In this document: positions 48,473-61,200 of the stretch, one piece after another | Layout: every line of letters begins with the position of its first letter | Position numbering within the stretch: the stretch's first letter is position 1 | From: Cordia subcordata | Lineage: Eukaryota > Streptophyta > Magnoliopsida > Boraginales > Cordiaceae | DNA: 64,000 nucleotides | Direction: 5' to 3' | NCBI GenBank assembly: GCA_028554755.1 | Contig: JAPTOF010000021.1 | Location: forward strand, 7,169,001 to 7,233,000 | Notes under the pieces: generated by a model | What the model saw: the letters and a program-made list of their open reading frames with translations, nothing else | Told to the model about the DNA's origin: nothing | The model's database searches: none | Program-made: the position numbers and the translations under genes

Positions 48473-48525
48473 AGCACACAAGCTAGTGAGAGAAAGCTTC
48501 CCTCATTTTTGAATAACTTCACCTA

Positions 48526-49265
48526 ATCTTTGTCCAACATATAATGAATTTTTTAATTTAATCTTACACAATTGTTTATTTTTTGACTTGGTATGTTAAG
48601 AGTTAAGATTTAAGATTTTAGCTGCTTTTATGGCAACGTTGGAATTTCAAAACTATGAAGTAGTAGTTTTAGAAAAGAAGAAAAAAATAATTTTTAATAT
48701 AATGTAAAAGTAGTTTCTCAAAATCCTTTTTTTTTTTTTTTAAAGCTTCAATTTGGAGCTTCAGTATTTCAACTTTAATTTTTATGTAAAAGTTGGGGCA
48801 AACATGTTAGCTTCAACTTTTAAACTTATAAAGAATACTTTTGAGTATCTAAAAACAAAGTCAAATAGACTTATAGTTTTTAATTTAGAGAATAATTTTA
48901 AATTTTAAAATAAATTTTCCAAAAGAGATTTTTTTTTTGAAATATATTAACAATAGACAAATTTTCTAATTTTATCAAAGAGAAAAATATTTTTTATTTT
49001 CAATTAATACACGCATTTTTTAATTTTTTTTACAGACAATGAAAACTCTAATTTTTTCTTAAAAAACTAAAATTAGAAAAAAAAAACAGAAGAATAGTTT
49101 TCTGTAATTAAAAATCTTGATTTTTACAAAAAATTAAATTTTTTAAAAAAATATAATGGAAATACTTCTTATAAAAATAATGTGTTATTTTTTTTCCCTT
49201 GAAAAAAATAGACAATTCAAACACGCTCGTAATCACAAGGGCATATCCGTCTTGGTAATATATCC
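48526..49265. other. AT-rich intergenic DNA upstream of RPP3
   Basis: Runs of A and T and no gene or clear terminal repeat. It may include a degraded MITE, since the right part ends in a phrase (TTCAAACACGCTCG) that looks like a transposon edge. Confidence 0.4.
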
Positions 49266-49269
49266 AGAA

Positions 49270-49310
49270 GACTTAGGGTTTCCTGCACTCCTGCAATAAT
49301 ATAAAAACAC
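49270..49310 (+). promoter_or_regulatory. RPP3 core promoter: telo-box and TATA-like element
   Basis: TTAGGGTTT at about 49273-49281 is the telo-box (AAACCCTAA in reverse) common in promoters or leaders of plant ribosomal protein genes. AATATAAAAAC at about 49298-49308 is a TATA-like element 65-75 bp upstream of the ATG. The link to RPP3 control is inferred from position and from what is known of this gene class. Confidence 0.65.
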
Positions 49311-49372
49311 ATCAGCAGTTGAGAGAGGCAGAGACAGCAAGCCAAGCCACAGCAAAAAGAGAAAAACAGAAG

Positions 49373-50411
49373 ATGGGAGTGTTCACATTCGTGTGCAGAG
49401 GATCAGGTGACGAATGGACTGCTAAGCAGCTGAGCGGCGATCTGGAAGCTTCTGCCGCCTGCACTTACGATCTCCAACGCAAGCTTGTCAACGCCGCTCT
49501 CTCTTCCGACTCCTCCGGCGCCGTCCAGTCTTCTTTCTCCTTCGTCACCCCTTCCTCCGCCGTTTTCCAGGTCTACCTTCACTCCTCGCTCTTGCCTTCT
49601 TAAATCTCCACCATTGTTTGATTATTTACATTGCTTGTTATCAGTGCTTTAATTCCTTTTGTTTTACCTAATCTTTATTAACCTTTTCTAATCGTGTTAC
49701 TTAGTTTTGTTATTTCTGAATTCTTATTTGGATCTTGCGACGAACTGTTAGTTTTGTTATTTAGTTTTCTTCCCCTACATTTGGTCTTTTCCCCATTTAG
49801 ATTTAGAGCTGCTTGTAAATTTTGATTTTTATTTGTTAATAAGTAAAGAAGGGAAAAAATCTGGTATTGGTAGGCACAAAATTTGGATAATGATTGTTAT
49901 TTTTATTTGTTCCAATGTGCTTGCTGGACAAATTGTAAAACAAGTGCTTCTAATCATGTGCAAAATCTGCTCTTCCAATTTTGTTTTTATATTACTATTA
50001 CACACAGTTGTGGGTCAAAATTGTCCTTACGAAAAGAAAAAAGAAAAAAAGAAAAAAAGAAAAAAAAAGAAAAGAAAAGAAAGAAATAAAAACTCTCCAG
50101 TTCCTCGATTCTTCTCCAATTCTCGCGCGTCCCTTTCATTTTAGACCAATTTGTAGGGATCAATTGTTTGTGAGATGAAAGCCTAACCATTCCCTAACCT
50201 CCATTTCTCTTAATGCAAAACACATTGTTAATGTTTATGCTAAATGCAGGTGATTATCGGAGGTGGCAGTGGTGCTTTTATTGGAGGTGCTGGAGCTGCC
50301 GCCGCCGCAGCTCCAGCAGCAGCTGCTGATGCACCACCAGCTGAGGAGAAGAAGAAGGAAGAAAAGGAGGAGAGCGAAGACGAAGATATGGGATTCTCAC
50401 TCTTCGATTAG
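49373..50411 (+). CDS. RPP3: 60S acidic ribosomal protein P3
   Basis: P3 is the plant-specific member of the ribosomal stalk, the lateral 60S protuberance that recruits and activates elongation factor GTPases. Exons 49373-49570 (66 codons) and 50250-50411 (53 codons plus TAG) join through a 679-bp GT-AG intron into 119 residues, the usual P3 length. The N-terminus MGVFTFVCRGSGDEWTAKQL is typical of P3 rather than P1 or P2. An Ala-rich hinge (GGAGAAAAAAPAAAADAPP) and a charged KKKEEKEE stretch lead to the shared P-protein C-terminus SEDEDMGFSLFD, which contacts translation factors. The frame is intact and a telo-box and TATA-like element lie upstream. The intron contains a long GAAA-rich purine run at about 50031-50090. 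Confidence 0.96.
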
Positions 50412-52020
50412 AAGTAGTTTATTTGTTTTGTTGGTTCTGGGAGCATGAGACTGTGTTTTTCTTACTATTGCTAGTGTCAATTTTGTAGAATGCAGTGTCT
50501 ATAATACCTGGACATCCTTTCTCTTGTGCCCATTTGTTGTTTTTTTATCACTCTATGCGTTTGCTTGCTGAATGAACGGAGCAAATACAACAATTTACTC
50601 CATTCGAAATGCAAAATAATTAAAAACAATTCGAAAGCACAAGCACGCTAGCAATGGGAGGAGCAATAGGGGAGACAGATTCGATCTTGACCAATTCGAT
50701 TCAATTCAGTTGGTACGAAATGGCCCGGAACAATCAGTTGAGCCTTGATTTTTAAATCCTATGGATGTTGGCCTCGAAGCAGCCTTGGGCCAGCAAGCGG
50801 GTGATGTTGATGGCTCAACGTTGATTATGCAATGGGTTAATACAGACACATTTTGCCGTACCAAACACTGGTTAACTTAGAATCGAGGGCCTCTTTCGGA
50901 GGTTTTTTTTTTAAAACTCAATTTTGGACATTCTTTGCAAAAATGATCCATTTTTAGATTAGTTTTCAAATATAACCCAATCTCATTTCGAGAATGCGCT
51001 TGTCACACTCTGAAAATCCGGGCCGCACTCCTAGAACAAGTATCTCGTTCCCAGATCGAGACCCACATTCTTGGGATGCATTCGCTCTTCTAGAACAAGG
51101 ATGGCGTTTCCAGAACACACCTGCCTAGGCTTTTGAGCATTCATAGGGATTCTCTAGCCAAAATGGTTGCGTTTCCATGTAATGGCACAACAATGTCGCA
51201 TCTATTACAATCTTGTTACTTGAAAAGAGTTAGTTCAATTTTTTACCTTTCCATTTACTAGAAAAACTATTCTCTATTGATATTTTATATATTTGGTTGG
51301 TTGGCTTTGTTATTTCTAGTGGGATGGTGGTTTTATGGTGGTGGGGTAGCGTGGGGTGTCTAGGGAGAAGGAGAAGAAGGGAAGGGCAGGGGTAGGAGGA
51401 GGGCTGATGGTTGACTGAATTGAGGGAGAGGAAGAAAGGGGTGGAAGGCGGAGGAAGCTAATTAGGTGCTCATGAATAAAGTGGGTGATGACTTTTTTTC
51501 CTTTTCTATTTTTATATGCGAGTTAAGGTTTGTAATTATATGTTTTTACAGTAAAAGCCTTAACTTTTATTATTTATTTTTTAATTCAAATCTTAATTCT
51601 ATTTGTAAAATGTTCAAGTTTTGTATTATGTGTTAATATTTTATAATTATTTGTTTATATTTTAATAGTTTATTAAATTTTGTTCATAAATTTTATTTAT
51701 TTAAACATAATAATTTTATGTGATACCGTGTACGTGATAATTCAAATATATATGAATAGATAGATAAATCTCCAATATAATAAGTAATTATTTAGATATA
51801 ATTTAGATTAATCATTTAATTTTGGACCATTATAATATTTTTAAATCCAATATAATAAGTATGGATTTTTTTTCCTTCAATATTTTAACAATGATGTTTT
51901 TTAGAATATTTATAAAAAATACATTAAAAGTAATTGAAAAAAAATTGATGAATATATATTAATTTATTCATTTTGTTTATAGATAGAATTAAGAGACAAC
52001 GCATATTTCACAAAATTATT
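50412..52020. other. RPP3 3' flank and intergenic DNA
   Basis: Presumed RPP3 3' UTR first. A short stretch near 50990-51120 repeats the theme of GAACAAG and CTCGTTCC/GCGTTTCC phrases; 51350-51450 is G and A rich. From 51480 it is very AT-rich. Nothing coding is seen. Confidence 0.45.
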
Positions 52021-52028
52021 TCATAGGT

Positions 52029-52819
52029 TGATGTTATTTAAACCTACAAGTGCATACGTCGTATGTAATGAAGCATGCAAGAATAGGGTTGTTCTTCCAT
52101 AGGGAGGCAAATTAGTGAGGTTCTAAGCTATATGTGTCCTAAAATAGTTATGCTAGGTCCTAAACTACCAATTTTTGGGGTTTTCGAATTGAATAGATCT
52201 CAAAGAAAGTAAATCTAAACTAAGTGCAATAAATCTAAAGTGTATGTGTGAGAAGATGGTGAAAACAAGCTACCTAAGGGAAAGATACACTAGAAATAGG
52301 GATTAGGGTAGCATACACTTGATTATGGGGGATTACTATACTTTTAATTAAGGTTATTTGATGGATTTTAGATTGCTCTTGCTAGAACTCCTAATTAACC
52401 ACCTGATTATCCCTTCGTCCTCAGTACGAGTCTCTTCCTAGGTAGATAGTCCCTAGAGTATAGCACTTATTGCCTAGTGTTTTCAGGCTAGTTATTTTGT
52501 GTTCTAGGTGATGTTGATTGAATTTACCCTGGTGTCTAAACTGTTGGCTAGGTTTTAAAGCCAAGACCTAGTTCATCTAAGGTCAATTAAACTAAGCTAG
52601 AAACCTATTAGTTGGATTTAAAGCCAAAGGAAACTCAACTAAGTCTAATCATTAATTAAGCACCATCAATCATGCATCAGAATAGCGGGCCAAGCTTTAA
52701 AGCACAAATCTATACATGTTCTTGGCATACCATTTCTGAACACATAGACATATTCAACTACCAAACACATAGACATGTTTAAATAAGGCTATGGAAACAT
52801 TTAATAGCAAACAAGCATG

Positions 52820-52858
<39 letters not shown>

Positions 52859-53701
52859 TATCTCATTGTGATATATCATAAAATACTTAGACATGTATAG
52901 AAGATAGTCATTGAAACCTTAAAAACAAAGCATATATATTAATCCATCAAGAACCCATAATACAATTGTTAATCAATACTCTACTCAAACATGGAGTAAA
53001 CTAAGACAAGAGGGAGATAAAGAGTTTTCCTTTTCATCCTTAAAAATCACTTTGCAAAGCTTGTGCAAATTCTTCAAATCTAAGTGTTTGATCCACCCAA
53101 GATGCTCGAATCCAAGTGTAGATATGTGTGTGAGGTGTGTGAGAGTGGTGGAAGGCTATGGTTTTAATGGGATGAAGTATGTGTGAAAAATGGGGTTCAA
53201 AGATATGAAAAAAGGCATAAAATGAGCTTATATAGCCACTCTCGCGCACTACCGGCTTTGCCAATTGGTTGACTGCCTAGAGATGCTTGCTAAGCCACCT
53301 AAAATAGCTCACATTCTGGAAGTACCAGCCTAGAGAAGGTGTTGACCGGTTAGTTTGAAGGCCTCTTAGTCGGTTCTTTTGGATTTGCTTCTTTCGCCTC
53401 CGTTTTGCTCCGTTTTACTTCTGATTGCTTTGATTCTCTTCCTAGAGCTTTCAAACTTGCTTCTCTTCCACTTTTCATCTTCAAATGTATTTTCAAGTTT
53501 TCTCCAATGGAACATCTTTTCAAATCTCACTGACAACATGAAATTAGAGCAGCATTTACTCTCTAAGCTCAACTATGAATATTTAAAGCCTAAACAACTA
53601 TGATAAAAATGCTATACTAATGTACCTTGTAAATCACAAAACACCTCTAAATAAGTATAGAAAAGCTATGGAAAAGCATATACAAAACACATATATCCAC
53701 A
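52029..53701 (-). repeat. LTR-like unit a of the tandem array
   Basis: Begins TGATGTTATTTAAACCTACA on the plus strand and shares the order of phrases with units b and c: AAACC-TACAAGTG, ATAGGGAGGCAAA, CCTAATTAACCACCTGATTA, GTTGGATTTAAAGCCAA and a late CATATACAAAACACAT. It is the most diverged of the three. Being at the left end of a minus-strand element, it would act as the 3' LTR of internal unit a. A TA run of about 32 bp lies at about 52825-52856. Edges are approximate. Confidence 0.65.
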
Positions 53702-56463
53702 TTCCCAAACCTTCTCCTTGCTTGTTTCCAAGTAAGACCAATCCTAAGTTTATCTCCATGTTACTCAAAGGGTTGCCAAACATATTGACTTGCTATCTTT
53801 TCAATCCTAAGGAGTATGAATGGGTCATTCCTTTTCTATAAGAGGGCTCTAAGCTTTTTTCAGATCCTCCTTTTAAGCACAAGGGTTCTCACACCTTTGG
53901 GAAACTTTCTAAGTAATTAGAATCGCCACAAACCAATGATTCTAACTCATGCACCCAGGATGTTGATATTTCATACCTTATCAACTAACATGGACTTAGC
54001 CCAAAGATACAAGAGAAAGAAAAATCTACAACATTTTGATGTAAAGAGCCTTATTCACAACACAATGAAATAATAAAAGAGATACTTGTGTCAAATTGAC
54101 ATTGCATCACTTGACACTTATTCAACACACTTCATTTTCTTTTTTCATCTTTTTGTTGCCATTTGAATTTTTCCATTTTTTTTACTTTTTTCAGTCTTTT
54201 TTTCACTTTTTTTCACTTCTCTCTTTTTCATTTTTTGAATACATAACATAAAATAAAAAGGAGGGGCTAAGGCACATCAAAAGAAACCCATCAAGGAACG
54301 GCGCACTCACATCAACCACCATCAAAACACTTTTTCTAGCTAAGTTGTGAGGAAACTACAAGGTGTATTCTTAGAAGTGCTGACTCCCCATAGTTTTTAG
54401 AATAATTTTCTTCAAAGTCCCCATTTTCCCTCTACTTCATTCATTCCCCACAATAGACCCTTATCCTTTCTATTCAATAAAGTCAATAGCAAGAGCCAAC
54501 ACTCGAATCAATAAAGAGATAAATGACTCTATATGCAGAAAATTAGAAAAATTGAAAAAAATTTAGCATTTTTACAAAAAAAATGCAAATTTACCCCTAA
54601 ACGGATATAAAACAAGATTAAACTCCTACACCACCAAACTTAAACTTTGCTTGTCTTCAAGAAAATAAAATAAAAACACACAATGTGTAAGTAAGCATAA
54701 CAAAGCATAAGGGCAGTGGAGAAGGAGTAGATAAAAGGGAACAAGGGGAGAAAGGATAGATACAACCTTATGTCCTTTGAGGTCTATAAATGCCAATGAT
54801 CAATCAATAATCTACTAACCCTATTTCTTAACAAACCACAAACATTCACAAAGTACAAGATTAGTAGCATTGCCATGCAAGATTGCATTGGCATCAGCGA
54901 ATGATAAACAATGTGTAAACGAAAGGGGAAATGAAATAAGGATGGGAATTAACACTTTTAAAGTCTAAAAAGAAAACAAATGAAAAGGAAAATGAAAACA
55001 AAGAACAAAAATACCAAAATTAATCTAGGTTGCCTCCGAGTAGCACTAGCAATAATGCCATCAGCCAAACACTCTCAGCTTATCAAAACTTCTATGTTGC
55101 CTCCTCGTAGTGTTGGGTTTTACGCCTCCAGCTGGGTGGTAATGTTAGGGCCAAATGGTGCTTGTAGTCCTTGGGCGTGGATAAACCTATTAACACACAA
55201 CTCAGAAGAAAAAAGATCATGTAATATGTAATCAATCAAATCATGCATACCATAATCCTTCTCAAGCTCATACGATAAAGGGACAAATGCAAAACCCAAC
55301 ACTTAAAATATAAAAGGATGCTTAAAGATGTCATGGGTCATGGAAAAGTCTAAAGATCTAGGTCCCTTTTTCATCTCCAATCTTAACCTAGCATACTCAA
55401 TTTCTAACACTAACCATCCTATAGCTTTCTTTTCATGATCAAGAGCTACCCACCCCCCATCCCTATGGGTCAACGAAGAATCTAAAACACAAAGAATAAG
55501 AGGAATGTGTACTAACCCTACATGTATGTGTTCAAAGTGGGAAGACATAAAAGTGTGCTATCTAAGAGGGGACTCAATTGGAGTAGGAAGGAAATGATCA
55601 TCTAATGAAGGAGAATGACTAATAATATCATTTAAAGGTCCTAAACATAGATATTTGAAAGAAGGATCTAAAGGATCAAGATAATCACTCTCAAGCAGGG
55701 AATTAATCTTAGAAGCTCCTACCTGTGGGTCCGAGGAGATAGTCATGGAGGCTTCATAACAACAATCAGAAGCATATAAAAGTCTCTTCAATTCCTCTAT
55801 TTCTTCCTTAAATGTCAAACCTAAAAGAGGTGGTATCATGGACTTCTTAAAATGATAGTCAGGCGTTAAGCATTCTATCTTCTCAATCTCCTCAAGGGGA
55901 GTCTTTTTCCCACTACACTCATGCTCAACACTAAGAAATGGTTCATGTTCCTTTAAAAAGTGACCAAACTTATTAATCAATTCCCTTGTAGAAAGGATAG
56001 AAGAAGATCTCATCAACGACTCATCAAATCGACCCAAAGATCTATATATCAAAATCTTAAACTCATAAATCTCTTCTTTGAGTGTCTTCTTAGAGTGGCT
56101 ATTTTTTTCAACACAAGATTCTACAACTCCAAGAGACTCATTAGGCCTAGAATTAGAAATAGGTGTTATGCTCTCCCTAATAGATGACTCCAATTCAAAA
56201 CTAGTTAAGATGTCATCAAACTCCTTAAATTTTAAATTTATCACTAATGGTCATTACCTCAAAATCTAAATCCTCAACTTTAGGTTCTATCACTTTAATC
56301 ATAAAATATTTTTCCTCATCTTCTCCATCTAAACTCAACCTATTTATGACCTCTACTACTTTTATCATAGACCTCAAATTCCCAAATTTAATCTCTAACA
56401 TCCTCAACATATAATGAATAACTGTGTCGGCTGTGGCAAGAAAGGGACACATAAGAGAACGAG
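53702..56463 (-). mobile_element. Internal region a of a non-autonomous LTR element (array copy)
   Basis: The left part is the non-coding 3' region; phrases such as CACCCAGGATGTTGATA and AACTTAAACTTTGCTTGTC recur in internal region b at matching places. The right part carries minus-strand frames of unknown function (55303-56452). No gag, protease or reverse transcriptase domain is visible. It is flanked by LTR-like units a and b. Confidence 0.65.
55303..56452 (-). pseudogene. Uncharacterised ORF of the array element, copy a
   Basis: Three consecutive minus-strand pieces: 56225-56452, 55558-56244 (228 residues) and 55303-55548. Segments KKTPLEEIEKIECLTPDYHF, SMIPPLLGLTF and EELKRLLY match copy b (TPLEEVLKIERLVSDYHF, SMIPPSSNLPF, VKLERHLY), and DSSLTHRDGGWVALDHEKKA matches DLSLTHREGVFLALGYKENA. 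The chain is rich in Glu, Ser and Leu; no known domain was recognised. Conservation between two diverged copies suggests the frame once coded for a protein. Stops between the pieces argue it is dead here. Confidence 0.6.
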
Positions 56464-58293
56464 TGTAGTGCGCCTAGAGTTATTAATTTAAAACCCATAA
56501 GCATAGGGATCGTTCATGGTACAACAGGTACGAGTGCGGGTATCGCCTCTACAGGGAGGCTCCTTAACTCGGTCTTTACGTGCTCGTGTGCTAGAGAGCA
56601 GCAATGTACATGTAGGGTACTTTCTTTAGGATAGAAGGGAGCTTGCAAAGTGAAAAATAAAGCCTAAGATATAGACGAACTAGGGTGACAATCTAAGGAA
56701 AGAAAGCTTAACAAGGTGGAAGAGGATCTAGGGTGATTATGTTGTAACTAGGCTTGGGCTATGATAATGATTCCGTCTATCTATGGCTTTGAAAGCTCTA
56801 TTGAGGTCCCTAGCTAAATAACTTATTATCTTTCAATTGCAGATGGACTCTTATTCCTAAGCATTGACTTTTAATAGCATAGGATTCTCTATGCCAATTG
56901 TAGTTTTAGGTCCTAGTTAACTAAGTTCTCTTAAGAGGCCTCATTAATTAACCTTATTATCCTCTAGGACTCGGTGTAGGGTTATCCCTAGGCTTCGACT
57001 CCTAAAGTATAACCTGATCCTTATGACTTAGGATTCTCAGGCTTAGTTAATTAGGTCCTGGTGTAGTTGATTAGATCTTACCCTAATGTCTAAGACCTGG
57101 TTCATTTAGGGTGGATTAAACTAGTTGGAATCCTATTAGTTGGATTTAAAGCTAAAGACCACTCAACCTAGCTTAAACATGGATTAAGAACCACTAACCA
57201 ACCACCACAATAACAAGATATACCCATTAAAAGTACAAATCAGACATGCATCTTCACTTAGGCATTTTATTGAACACATAGACATATGATTTTCAATACA
57301 TAGACATGTTGAATCAAGCCATTAATTACTAAACAAGCATGTATTAAGAGCCATAGACACACACAAATCCTTTATTCAAAACCCTAAACTAATTTACAAT
57401 AACAAATACCCAAAGATCTAGCTTAATCAAGCAACATATTTACAAGAAATAGAGAAAGAACAAGAAGAACTCCCCTAAATCTTGCTTCCAAGTCCATAAA
57501 AGCCCTTCAAATCCTTGTTAGATGCTTCAATCCTTGGCTTGGTTGGATGTCTACAGTGTGTGGAGGTGTTAATTAAAGTGGGAAAAGTATTAGGGTTTGT
57601 GGGTTTAAGAGATTATTCAGTTTCTCCTCTCAAAATGGCCTAAAAACCCTTATTTATAGCAGTCTAATATATAAGGTTAGATGGGGGGTCAGTCACCTAG
57701 CCTAAATTAAGTATGATGAGCCTAAAATTGAGTGTTCTCTGGACATAATCGATCTCCGAGGTCGGTCGACCGACCTTGGGCAGGGTGTAACTAACAATGA
57801 CAGCTAAATTGCTCCAAACTTGCTCATTTTGGCTCCGACTTACGCTTGGTTTTTTGGTATCGCCTCGTATTGCTTCCAAAGGCCTGGCTTCATCTTTTCA
57901 TCTCCATAAACACCTTTGCGTTTTTTCACACCCTCTTCTTTAATCATGCTCAATTCTTTCTCCTAAAACACATATCACCTAGTTTTCTCCTATTGCCTCG
58001 TACTACTTCTGGGGGACTCCAAAGGATTTTTTCTTTACTTCTTCTCCTCCAAATCAACCCTAGCTTTGTTCCATGATCCAAGCATATTCATTTTTTGATC
58101 AATCCATTCTCCCAAAACACATCTAAAACATGAAATAGGGCATTTAGTGTAGCATTTATACATTTGACAATTATATGCGCATATATGACTAATTGTGCAT
58201 AAATGCAAACCTAAATGCACTCAATTATGCTCAAAACACCTTAAGAAGTGTATGCAAATATTATATACAAAGATACACAAACCACACACATCA
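56464..58293 (-). repeat. LTR-like unit b of the tandem array
   Basis: About 1.8 kb. On the plus strand it starts near TGTAGTGCGCCTAGAGTTAT, soon followed by AAACCCATAAGC and ACAGGGAGGCTCCTTAACTC, and ends ACACAAACCACACACATCA. Unit c repeats the whole order at an offset of about 5.18 kb with frequent substitutions. A position between two internal regions means it serves both: 3' LTR for b and 5' LTR for a. Confidence 0.75.
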
Positions 58294-61200
58294 ACATCTC
58301 TAAACCTTCCCTTTGCTTGTCCCTAAGCAAGCCTAAACCAAAGTGTTTCCAAATCCTTTCAAAGAGTCATCATTTGTATTAACTTGTTATATTTTCACCT
58401 CTAAGGGGTCATTCCTTATGTGTAAATGCAAACTAAGCCTTTTTTGGATCCTCCTTTCAATTACAAAGGGTCTCGCACCAGTTAGGAACTTACCATGTAG
58501 CTAAAACCACTACAAACTTAGGATTTCAAGCTCATTCACCCAGGATGTTGATACTTTATGCCGCCATCAACTAACACAACCTCTCAATATGCAGTTAGCC
58601 CCAAGATACAAACAAAAGGAAAAGACATCACAATGGCACATATTTTGATGTTGGAGCCTTATTCACAATACAATGAAATAACAAAAGAAAACACTTATGT
58701 CAAATTGACATTATGTCACTTGACACTTATTCAACATCCTTCACATTTTCATCTTTTTGTTGGCTTTTGGATTTTTTCCATTTTCACTTTTTTATTTTTT
58801 TCAAATTTTTTATTTTTTATTGTTTTTTTCATTTTTCTCAATACAAAACATAAAACAAGAAAAGAAAGGGCTAAGGCATACTAAAAGAACCAATCAAGGA
58901 AGGGACACTCATATCAACAACCTTCTAAACACTTTTTCAACCAAGTTGTGGGGCAACTAGAAGATGCATCCTTAAAAGTGCTCACTCCCCATGGTTTTCA
59001 AAAGGATTTTTTTCAAAGCATAGGCCTTACCGGACCCTTCATTCACTTTCCACAATACAATCTTATCTTCTCCAATCAATTCAGTCAATAGCAAAAGCCA
59101 ACTCTCCAACCAACATGGAGATAAACCAACACAAAACATGCCCAAAAAAAAAAAATTGAACACATTTTAAGCAAATACAAGCATGCTAGGCAAATCTACC
59201 CTATAAATAAGTAGCGTGAAAGGACCAACCACACCCTTAAAGCTAAACTTTGCTTGTCCTCAAGCAAATAACATCTAACCATATAAACAAGCAAACACGT
59301 GAAACACATATGGGGGATATGTAGGAAGGGATAGTTAGGGACATGTAAAATATGGATAGATACAACCTTGTTTCCCTGTAGGCCCACAAATTTCAACGAT
59401 AATCCAATGGTGTACTAGCCTCTTTCTTTTGTAGAAAACACTAATGCTGAAAAAACAAAGAAACAGATTAGGAGATAATACAATGCAAGCTTACATTGAC
59501 ATTTGCAATAATAAACAAGGATGTGTGCAAGAGGTATAAGATTGATACACAAATGATGGAGAGAAGTAAGAAATAAGTAAGGTAGCAAAAATTTAACCTA
59601 CTAAAAATAAAAAAAGAAAATAAAGCCTAAACTACCAAAAGACAAGAAAAACAAAAGTAAGCAAAGGCTAACTAACCTACTATATACAAAAGAAAATGAA
59701 AAAAAGGAGAGCAAGGAAAATATGGACAAGTCTACGGCGCCCCTTAGTAGCGCTAGATTTAATGCCCCTAGTCGGGTGCCAATGTTAAAGCAATACATGT
59801 TTAAAGTTTCATGGAACAAATTGCTGGATAATCATCAAAGCATAAAAACCAAAAGTAAAATGATCATGCATCATAGAATAAGGCAAAGAATAAGAAATAC
59901 AACCCTTTTCAAAGATGTCCCACCTTGAAGTGCCAAAAGATAGTGTGTGCTCACATGTGGTAGGAACTATATGCAGACATGAAAGATCATGCCCTACTTG
60001 CTCATTAATTAGGAACCCTATGGCATTTTCTTTATAACCTAGGGCTAAAAACACACCTTCTCTATGAGTTAAAGATAAGTCCAAAGCATACAAGGTGGAT
60101 GGTGTGTATTCTAGTCCTAGGTGAAAGTGTTCCATGCAAGAAGGCATAAATGGAAGCTCAAAAGCAAGAGAACTCTCAACAGAATGGGAATGGTGAGTAA
60201 GGACTACATCCAGAGGAGGAAAGTTAATGGAATAAGGCATAGAAGCACTAGACTTTTCCTCTCTAAGGGATAGGACATCACCATACAAATGTCTCTCTAA
60301 CTTTACCATTTCTTCATCAAAGGGGAGGTTGGAAGAGGGAGGTATCATGGATTCATCAAAATGATAATCTGACACTAAACGCTCAATCTTTAAAACCTCT
60401 TCTAATGGGGTGAGTTCATGCATAGGTGGAGGGGGTGAAATGGACTCAACAGACTCCTCATCATAAAAACATGAATGCTTAAGGAAGGTATACGTGCCTA
60501 ACTCCTTAAATGTAGACTCAGAATCAAATTGAGTACCAGAAACATAAGACTCATCCTACTCATCCTCTAAATGTGTGTGAAGTGTAAGAAGGGAAGAAGA
60601 AATAATCTTGGATGACTCAAGACTGGAAGATGAAAGCATGGAAGAATAGGGTATCATTTTCTCTAGAACATACTCAAAGACATCACCGACTAGGACCCAT
60701 TCATGCTTATCCTCTTCCTCACTACAAGATGTAAGCTCTCTATCAACTTCCCTCTCTATCTCTCTACCTCGAATATCATCCTTTTTATCATTAGTTACCT
60801 CATCCATAGGTCTCACTCCTATCCCATCAACTTGATCAAATGGTTTTTCAACACACTTATTGGGTCTCTCATTCTCAATTCCCCTATTTAAGCACTTGGC
60901 TATTTAAGATAACCTTTCTGAATTCTATGTAGCCTTTCTTGATTTAAATGTATCATTTGGGCAGTGAGAAAGAGTTTGGATTAAGATTGTTCAACCATTT
61001 GTTCTAATAGCTCTAAAGATGTAGACATATAGAATAGAGGCTCAACCGAATGAAAATGATAATCATCTTGATTGGGATCATTATATGCATAACCATCGAA
61101 AAACTCAGAAGAAGGGTAGGTGGGAAAAGTTAATGTTCAAGGTAGACATTTGAAGCTAGGAGGTGGATAATATGAAGAGTCATCTTGACCCCAAGGTGTG

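Larger units (their letters stand above)
31918..48525 (-). mobile_element. ORF1-only LINE (about 2.9 kb) split by Gypsy, CACTA/hAT and MITE insertions
   Basis: Read on the minus strand, a LINE starts at 48513 and ends at 31930 in a poly(A) tail (T run at about 31930-31942). Its flanks carry the 12-bp duplication TAACTTCACCTA at 31918-31929 and 48514-48525. Removing the nested insertions (33664-39336, 40404-47510 and 47559-48464, each with one target copy) leaves about 2.88 kb: a leader of about 124 bp, a long ORF1-like frame from ATG at 40376 to about 32161, about 230 bp of 3' tail and the poly(A). There is no endonuclease or reverse transcriptase anywhere in it. The 5' leader is present, so the missing ORF2 is not explained by ordinary 5' truncation. 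Confidence 0.85.

Noticed and set aside
50031..50090. Lys-rich small protein in the RPP3 intron
   Set aside because: An accidental frame through a GAAA purine run inside an intron defined by GT and AG sites.
54130..54240. Transmembrane or secreted peptide from the TTTTTC-rich stretch
   Set aside because: It is a low-complexity pyrimidine tract in the non-coding part of the array element, and recurs near 58740-58850 in the other copy.
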